A DNA stretch of 64,000 bases, from NCBI GenBank assembly GCA_964035545.1, contig OZ037772.1, forward strand, positions 2,076,001-2,140,000. Direction: 5' to 3'. This DNA comes from Bugula neritina (lineage: Eukaryota; Bryozoa; Gymnolaemata; Cheilostomatida; Bugulidae). The position numbers were made by a program, and so were the translations under genes. Of this stretch, positions 1-10,800 are shown in pieces (position 1 is the first letter of the stretch; the number at the start of each line of letters is the position of its first letter). The notes beneath the pieces are model-generated. The model was given only the letters and a program-made list of their open reading frames with translations. It did not search any database and was not told where the DNA came from.

Positions 1-364
1 AATGTCAGATTGAATCAGTTTGAGACAAACAGACAGACTACAGTGATATCACAACAGCTGACACAACTACATGCAAGTTTTTAGTTTCCAGTATAATATA
101 GTAACTAAAATATATTCGATAATAATACAATAAATTTCAAATATATTTCTCACTCAGAAAGACTTCCTTTAAAGATGCAAGTAAACAGTCTATGTTGAAG
201 ATAATAAAGTTCTACCAGTCAGTATTGAATAATTCACTGGGCTGCTCTACTGTTTACTTCCTAATAAATGACAACATGGAGAGACTCAACATAGGAATTT
301 ACCCCCTCAGCAAATATGATTATACAGGAGAGAAGATATATAATATAAGTATTACATACATGAA

Positions 365-605
365 GTAAATATTCTAACAGAAAATAGTGTCTCATTATAC
401 AACTGTATTGACCTTGACCCACAAACTTAGCCTGTGACTCTTATATAGAACACACCCACATGTCTACTTCTAATAATACTGCTACTGCAGCTACTCCAAC
501 ACTATCACATATTAAATACTTGACAAGAAAAAACCACAGCCACCTGAGTTCAACCAGCAAACACTGCTCTACCAGCCATCATCAAATTACACTAGTCTCA
601 GCAAT
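365..605 (-). repeat. Inverted copy of part of the TRIM-like gene's last intron
   Basis: Read on the minus strand, this segment closely matches plus-strand 57,885-58,115, which lies in the last intron of the TRIM-like gene. Shared stretches include the runs around 'ggtggctgtggttgg' and 'gttgtataatgagacact'. The similarity fades on the low-coordinate side before any counterpart of the last TRIM-like exon. It is either a dispersed repeat present in both places or a fragment of a duplicated TRIM-like locus in inverse orientation. I see no coding exon in 1-365. Confidence 0.7.
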
Positions 606-3600
606 AACTACATAACATAAGATATAGCACACAATATAAGATATATTACATAATATAAGATATATTACATAATATAAGATATATTATTGCATAATATAAG
701 ATAGATTACATAATATAAGATATATTACATGATATAATATATATTACATGATATAAGATATATTACATAATATAAGATATATTACATAATATAAGATATA
801 TTACATAATATAAGATATATTACATAATATAAGATATATTACATAATATAAGATATATTACATGATATAAGATATAGTACATGATATAAGATATATTACA
901 TGGTATAAGATATATCACATGATATAATATATATTACATAATATAAGATAGATTACATAATATAAGATATATTACATGATATAATATATATTACATAGTA
1001 TAAGATATATTACATGATATAAGATATATTACATAATATAAGATATATTACATAATATAATATATATTATTACATAATATAAGATAGATTACATAATATA
1101 AGATATATTACATGATATAATATATATTACATGATATAAGATATATTACATAATATAAGATATATTACATAATATAAGATATATTACATAATATAAGATA
1201 TATTACATGATATAAGATATATTACATAATATAAGATATATTACATAATATAAAATATATTACATGATATAAGATATATTACATGATATATGATATATTA
1301 CATGATATAAGATATATTACATGATATAAGATATATTACATGATATAAGATATATTACATGATACAAGATACATTACATAATATAAGATATATTACATGA
1401 TATAAGATATATCACATAATATAAGATATATTACATAATATAAGATATATTATTACATAATATAAGATAGATTACATAATATAAGATATATTACATAATA
1501 TAAGATATATTACATGATATAAGATATATTACATAATATAAGATATATTACATAATATAAGATATATTACATGATATAAGATATATCACATAATATAAGA
1601 TATATTACATAATATAAGATATATTATTACATAATATAAGATAGATTACATAATATAAGATATATTACATAATATAAGATATATTACATGATATAAGATA
1701 TATTACATAATATAAGATATATTACATAATATAAGATATATTACATGATATAAGATATAGTACATGATATAAGATATATTACATGATATAAGATATATCA
1801 CATGATATAATATATATTACACAATATAAGATATATTACATAGTATAAGATATATTACATGATATAAGATATATTACATAATATAAGATATATTACATAA
1901 TATAATATATATTATTACATAATATAAGATAGATTACATAATATAAGATATATTACATGATATAATATATATTACATGATATAAGATATATTACATAATA
2001 TAGGATATATTACATGATATGAGATATATTACATGATATAAGATATATTACATAATATAAGATATATTACATAATATAAGATATATTACATGATATAAGA
2101 TATATTACATGATATAAGATATATCACATAACATAAGATATATTACATGATATAAGATATATTACATAATATAAGATATATTACATGATATAAGATATAT
2201 TACATGATATAAGATATATCACATAATATAAGATATATTACATAATATAAGATATATTATTACATAATATAAGATAGATTGCATAATATAAGATATATTA
2301 CATAATATAAGACATATTACATGATATATGATATATTACATGATATAAGATATATTACATAATATAAGATATATTACATGATATCAGATATATTACATGA
2401 TATAAGATATATTACATAATATAAGATATATTACATGATATAATATATATTACATGATATAAGATATATTACATAATATAGGATATATTACATGATATGA
2501 GATATATTACATGATATAAGATATATTACATAATATAAGATATATTACATGATATAAGATATATCACATAATATAAGATATATTACATGATATAAGATAT
2601 ATCACATAACATAAGATATATTACATGATATAAGATATATTACATAATATAAGATATATTACATGATATAAGATATATTACATGATATAAGATATATCAC
2701 ATAATATAAGATATATTACATAATATAAGATATATTATTACATAATATAAGATAGATTGCATAATATAAGATATATTACATAATATAAGACATATTACAT
2801 GATATATGATACATTACATGATATAAGATATATTACATAATATAAGATATATTACATGATATAAGATATATTACATGATATAAGATATATTACATAATAT
2901 AAGATATATTACATGATATCAGATATATTACATGATATAAGATATATTACATGATATAAGATATATTACATAATATAAGATATATTACATAATATAAGAT
3001 ATATTACATGATATAAGATATATTACATAATATAAGATATATTACATGATATAAGATATATTACATGATATAAGATATATTACATGATATAAGATATATT
3101 ACATAATATAAGATAGATTACATAATATAAGATATATTACATAATATAAGATATATTACATGATATAAGATATATTACATAATATAAGATATATCACATG
3201 ATATAAGATATATTACATGATATAAGATATATCACATGATATAAGATATATCACATAATATAGGATATATTACATAATATAAGATATATTACATAATATG
3301 AGATATATTACATAATACAAGATATATTGCATAATATAAGCTATATTACATGATATCAGATATATTACATGATATAAGATATATTACATAATATAATATA
3401 TATTACATAATATAAGATATGTCACATAATATAAGATATATTACATGATATAAGATATATTACATAATATAAGATATATTACATAATATAAGATATATTA
3501 CATGATATAAGATATATTACATGATATCAGATATATTACATAATATAAGATATATTACATGATATAAGATATATTACATAATATAAGATATATTACATAA

Positions 3601-4155
3601 TATAAGATATATTACATGATATAAGATATATTACATAATATAAGATATATCACATAATATAAGATATATCACATGATATAAGATATATTACATAATATAA
3701 GATATATTACATAATATAAGATATATTACATGATATAAGATATATTACATAATATAGGATATATTACATAATATAAGATATATTACATAATATAAGATAT
3801 ATTACATAATATAAGATATATTACATAATATAAGATATATTACATGATATAAGATATATTACATGATATCAGATATATTACATAATATAAGATATATTAC
3901 ATGATATAAGATATATTACATAATATAGGATATATTACATAATATAAGATATATCACATAATATAAGATATATCACATGATATAAGATATATTACATAAT
4001 ATAAGATATATTACATAATATAAGATATATTACATGATATAAGATATATTACATAATATAGGATATATTACATAATATAAGATATATTACATAATATAAG
4101 ATATATTACATAATATAAGATATATTACATAATATAAGATATATTACATTACAAT
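606..4155. repeat. 19-bp minisatellite, about 3.5 kb
   Basis: A near-continuous array of a 19-bp unit, ATAAGATATATTACATAAT, alternating with variants ending CATGAT, CACATAAT or CATGATATC. A variant carrying an extra TTATTA step followed by AAGATAGATTACATA recurs near 684, 1,064, 1,449, 1,625, 1,912, 2,254 and 2,735, showing higher-order structure. The array is extremely AT-rich and has no coding sense. It lies beyond the last visible exon of the valyl-tRNA synthetase gene, so it may sit in an intron or in downstream sequence. Confidence 0.93.
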
Positions 4156-4321
4156 ACATTACACAATGTTCAGAGTTGTCTTCTCTGACAAACTGAAACT
4201 GGGTTAATTTACTCAAAGGAAATGTCTAGTCCGTGAACAAAAGAAAGTAAATTATCAATAAGTAGTTAGAGAAATGTAGCTCGCTGCTTTACTATAAAGG
4301 AGAAGAGAAAGTTGGAGGTGT

Positions 4322-5345
4322 GTACATACTCAATATATACTCAATATCTACTCAATATATACTCAATACATACTCAATACATACTCGATATATACTCAGT
4401 ATATACTTAATATATACTCAATACGTACTCAATTTAAACTCAATACATACTCAATATATACTCAATACATACTCAATATATACTCAATATATACTCAATA
4501 CATACTCAATATATACTCAGTATATACTCAGTATATACTTAATATATACTCAATATATATTCAATACATACTCAATACATACTCAATACATACTCAATAT
4601 ATACTCAATACATACTCAATACATACTCAATATATACTCAATACATACTTAATACATACTCAATACATACTCAATACATACTCAATATATACTCAATACA
4701 TACTCAATATATACTCAATATATACTCAATATATACTCAATATATACTCAGTATATACTTAATATATACTCAATATATACTCAATACATACTCAATACAT
4801 ACTCAATATATACTTAATATATACTCAATACATACTCAATATATACTCAATATATACTCAATATATACTCAATACATACTCAATATATACTCAATACGTA
4901 CTCAATATATACTCAATACATACTCAATATATACTCAATACATACTCAATACATACTCAATATATACTCAATATATACTCAGTATATACTTAATATATAC
5001 TCAATATATACTCAATACATACTCAATACATACTCAATATATACTTAATATATACTCAATACATACTCAATATATACTCAATATATACTCAATATATACT
5101 CAATACATACTCAATATATACTCAATACGTACTCAATATATACTCAATACATACTCAATATATACTCAATACATACTCAATACATACTCAATATATACTC
5201 AATACATACTCAGTATATACTCAATATATACTCAATACATACTCAATATATACTCAATACATACTCAATACATACCCAATACATACTCAATACATACTCA
5301 ATATAATATACTCAATATATACTCAATACATACTCAACATATACT
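4322..5345. repeat. 11-bp minisatellite, about 1 kb
   Basis: Tandem array of an 11-bp unit, ATACTCAATAC or ATACTCAATAT, with occasional CAGT and TTAAT variants. The first third is open in one forward frame (110 codons), which simply reflects a stop-free repeat and is not a gene. A block around 4,690-4,960 recurs almost unchanged around 4,960-5,200, so larger segments of the array have duplicated. The 170 bp between this array and the 19-bp array (4,156-4,321) is unique-looking AT-rich sequence with no recognised content. Confidence 0.92.
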
Positions 5346-5371
5346 TGAGCTGTCAGATGAAAGAGATTTAC

Positions 5372-7044
5372 CCTGGCTAAGACTGATGACATCTGGATGT
5401 ACGTTAAACTTCATTGCTGCCTTTGACAGCGCTTCATGATAGGATCTGCCAGTTACCCAGTAGTTGTTGTCACTAAACTATGTAAAATATATAGAGGTCA
5501 AGAGGTCACTGGACTATCACGGGCTTTCCATGTATCGATCTCAGATCGATCTCACTGAGATCGATCTGAGAAATGTACTCAGATCGATCGTTTTTCCATG
5601 AGAGTGTCAGATCGATCTCGCGAAGTTGCCTCCTCTTAAGTGAAGGATACTTGAAAAGTATATTTTGTTTACCTATTTGAGTGATTAAAGCTACCACTGT
5701 TGAAAAAAAGATGGTCGTAGTCTAAAATTTAATCCCAGCTATAAAATATATGCAGCAAAGCTTTCAGGGTACGGTAATTTGGCCAATTTAAAATAATTAA
5801 TTTTAATTTTTTAGCTAGACAGCTTATATAAAATTAATGGCTGTCTTGCAGATTATTAATAAACTTACAGGACTGTTAGGCTTTAAATTACAAAGAAAAT
5901 AGGTAATGAAACTAAGTTTTAATAGTCATTTAAATTCAATTTAAATTTTCCCATTTTTTTTGCCTTCTACTGCATATAATTGAGTTTCCTTAATCATTGT
6001 GCTGAAAGTCAAAATTTTGGCATCTGAAAAGGTGGCTATCATAATTGTTTAATACTTTGCTTATTAATTATCAACAAGTTATCATTTTTATTAGCAGACA
6101 ACATTGTAGCGAGCAGTCTTTTTCTACTTCTCAGATCGATCTGGCGTCTTTCCATGGTCTTATTGACATGAGATCGATCTGAGTTCGAGCTCCACAGACC
6201 GACCAGCTCAGAACGATGGAGATCGATCTTTGGCGTCTTTCCATGGATCGATCTCGTCGAGATCGATCTGAGATCGGTACATGGAAAGCTGGTGTATGTA
6301 CAAAATATAAAGGTCAAGAGACTATGTAAAATATACAGATGTCAAGAGGTCACTGAGCTATGATGAACAATGTACAATATAATCACAGGCTTTCCATGGA
6401 CGACTGAGATCGATCTTTGATGTCTTTTCATGGAGCGATCTCACCAATATAGATCTGAGATCGATCCATGGAAAGCCAGTGAAAGGGTCACACCCACTCC
6501 AGAAATGGCCACACCCACTCCGGAAAGAGCCACACCCACTCTAGAAAGGCCACACCTATTCCAGAAAAGGCCACATTAAAGGGAATTCATAGTTTATCAA
6601 CATAAACAGAGTCTGTGGTGAATATTAGGTCTGTGCTAAACCCACTTGCTTTCTGTATAAATAACACAAGACAAGATGAAGAATGAGTCATACCTCAGCC
6701 TTAGGTTGCCCCTGGATCTGCACAAAGTAGGCTGGTACTCTGTGCCCCCACCATAGCTGTCTGGAGATACACCAGTCCCTGGAGTTCCTCGGCCATTTGT
6801 ACCAAGTGACTGTGTGATAGTCTGGTATGATCTTTAGCTTGCCTGATTCTACTACCTGCAGTATACATACTATGCTATATATACTATACTATAGATATAC
6901 TATACTATAGATATACTATACAGTACTAATATATATACTATATACAGTACTAATATATTATATACTATACAGTACTAATATATACACTATACAGTACTAA
7001 TATATATACTATACACAGTACTAATATATATACTATGCACAGTA

Positions 7045-7103
<59 letters not shown>

Positions 7104-7248
7104 CAGTACTAATATTAATACTACACAGTACTAATATATTATATACTATACAGTACTAATATATTATATACTATACAGTACTAATATATATACTATACAG
7201 TACTAATATATACACTATACAGTACTAATATATATACTATGCACAGTA

Positions 7249-7331
<83 letters not shown>

Positions 7332-7593
7332 ACTACACAGTACTAATATATTATATACTATACAGTACTAATATATATACTATACAATACTAATATATAT
7401 ATACTATACAGTACTAATATATATACTATACAGTACTAATATACATACTATACAGTACTAATATATATACTATACAGTACTAATATATATACTATACAAT
7501 ACTAATATATATATATACTATACAGTACTAATATATATACTATACAGTACTAATATATATACTATACAGTACTAATACATATACTATACAGTA

Positions 7594-7662
<69 letters not shown>

Positions 7663-7807
7663 CAGTACTAATATTAATACTACACAGTACTAATATATTA
7701 TATACTATACAGTACTAATATATTATATACTATACAGTACTAATATATATACTATACAGTACTAATATATACACTATACAGTACTAATATATATACTATG
7801 CACAGTA

Positions 7808-7870
<63 letters not shown>

Positions 7871-10800
7871 ACTACACAGTACTAATATATTATATACTAT
7901 ACAGTACTAATATATATACTATACAATACTAATATATATATACTATACAGTACTAATATATATACTATACAGTACTAATATACATACTATACAGTACTAA
8001 TATATATACTATACAGTACTAATATATATACTATACAATACTAATATATATATATACTATACAGTACTAATATATATACTATACAGTACTAATATATATA
8101 CTATACAGTACTAATATATATACTATACAGTACTAATATATTATATACTATACACAGCACTAATATATTATATACTATACAGTACTAATATATATACTAT
8201 ACAGTACTAATATATTATATACTATACATAATATATAATACAAGCACCTCTACAGCCTTGGCTGCCATATCGTCACACGCCACATACCACTGTGGTTTGG
8301 GTATCGGCTCAATGATATCTTTAGATCGACTATAACACAAGAGACCACGGCGTGGAGGTCATTGTTAACAGACAGACTCACATAGTAACAGTTCAACTCA
8401 ACAGCATTGTAAAAGATAATGGATATGTTAATGGAGCTATTCTTTAGGAGGACAAGAGAGGGCAACTTCTATTACATTGAGATCTGTAACTATGAGTCAT
8501 TTTACTTGATTTAGCACACAGAGCCATATACCTCTAGCTTTTAGCTATTGTTCACAGTTGAGCTGCTAATTCCGTATCTCAGTAAGCTGAGGGACCTGAC
8601 ACCTCAATTCATGACATAGTAGAATTCTTACACTAGCAGAATAACATATTTAACACACGGATCTGTTAAATTATTTTGTCCCTACACACAAAAGGCTTTG
8701 AATACACAGGATAACAGGCTATGAATATACAGGACAACAGGCTATGAATATACAGGACAATAGGCTATGAATATACAGGACAACAGGCTATGAATATACA
8801 GGACAACAGGCTATGAATATACAGGACAACAGGCTATGAATATACAGGACAACAGGCTATGAATATACAGGACAACAGGCTATGAATATACAGGACAACA
8901 GACTATGAATATACAGGACAACAGGCTATGAATATACAGGACAATAGGCTATGAATATACAGGACAACAGGCTATGAATATACAGGACAAAAGGCTATTA
9001 ATATACAGGACAACGGGTTATGAATATACAGGACAACAGGCTATGCATATACAGGAAACAGAGCACCTGTCCCAAACTCCATCTCCACAAAGTCGTCAGC
9101 TACAACAGGTATTCTCCTGTCAGCAAAAATATGTCTCACAAATCTCCCATGTAAGTGTTTGTATCGGCCGTCTTCAGGGTGGACAGCCACGGCAGTGTCA
9201 CCTACAATAGTTACCAGACTTTATAGTCTCTCACAGTATTGAGTATTGATATACAATTATATATTTACTGAGTGTTTACCAGATCCAACTTCACAGTCAC
9301 TATACTCAGAGTACACAACTCCCAGTAAGTTAGTATCAAGCTAATTAACCACTAACCCCCTATTCACACTTACCGTATCGTACGCCGTAACAGCAAATAT
9401 CAGCCATTTTTACACATGTCTGAGCTTCCTGTACGGTGTTGCGGTACGGTAGGATCAAGCACTGCTTGATTCAAATAAGTTGCGGCGGACTCCTATTGGA
9501 CAGAAAAACTTTTGCGTTAATTCATTGGATATAAATGTCTAATGCAGCGTCATAGATCGTACCTAATAGCGGACTTTGAAAACTTCAACCCGCACCTTAA
9601 ACCAAAATGGAATAATAAAATTAAAGAATTTAGGCTATCTCAAGTTCTCCACTACTGCTCCTAAGTGAGAAAGTGAGAATAGTTAGAGAGATCTACTGGA
9701 GTTACTTCAATTGGCAGCAAGAGTCAGCCATTATTACGTTGCTAAGCAACAAAGCTATCAGTGACATTGATGTCTACTAACCCAACATAGTTTCTAATCT
9801 AATTGTGGCCACAATAATCTTTTCGTCAGAGTCTTCTACTTTATATGCAAACGAAAGGAGAACTCCGAACTCCACCTTCTCCTTGTAGCCCGGCACAGAG
9901 AGCATAGTCCTTCCTGTCAACTCTACTTTGTCTACCTGCAATCAGTGATACAACTCTCTCAGACTATACAGGTCAAAGGTTAAACTGTAGTGTGTGCCTC
10001 TGAGTCACTGCGTTCTCATTCTTTTCTATTAGTTCATATAATGTAAATGGATGCTCGTACGAATGAATATGTGGCTGTGGTCTCATTGATGTATTCATTC
10101 GAAGATAGTCATAATGTAATATATCAGGCTGTGTCTGAATACTACTATTAGGTTAGTTACTACCAACACACAAGTCTCGCAGTGAATAAACAGTTGACGT
10201 ACACACAGCCGGGAGTCAGACTGATACTGTACGGTATACCTCAATATCAGGGATGGCAGAGTTGAGAGTACAGGACCAGTTGACGAGTCGGTTAGCTCTG
10301 TAGATCACACCTTTCTCGTGCATTCTGATAAACGCTTCGTTCACCGCTTTTAAAGATTTCTAATAAACAAGTATATATTAGTCATGTGTCAAGTGTGAAC
10401 TGATAAACCAATCATAGAGAGGATAACACACTGAGTCAGTAAACAGCCGACACGGCATATAGACTCCACTACTCAAACATAATACATATGTATAGAGAGG
10501 ATAACTCCTCACCTCATCCATAGTGAACGTAGTTCTGTCCCAGTCATAAGACCCGCCCACTTTCCTCAACTGATGGTAGGTTCTGTTTCCTTTTCCATAG
10601 AAATTATATAATAACACTGACCAATCATTGTGCTGCAAAACTTAGTTATATTAGCAACTTAAATAATGAGACCAATGAGAGAGTGTGATGAAGTAAACCT
10701 ATATTTAACTTTTTGTATATTCAATTATATATATTAATTTTATCATATTATCATATATATATTATATATCATCTTATATCAAACTATAACAACTGCACAC

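Noticed and set aside
4320-4652. 110-codon frame (Tyr/Thr/Ile repeat)
   Set aside because: Translation of the 11-bp minisatellite; the frame closes as soon as a variant unit adds a stop.
1-5345. CRISPR-like appearance of regularly spaced repeats
   Set aside because: The units are contiguous tandem repeats without unique spacers, in a eukaryotic genome.
8250-8465. 71-codon minus-strand frame
   Set aside because: It overlaps the valyl-tRNA synthetase exon in the wrong frame and shows no homology.
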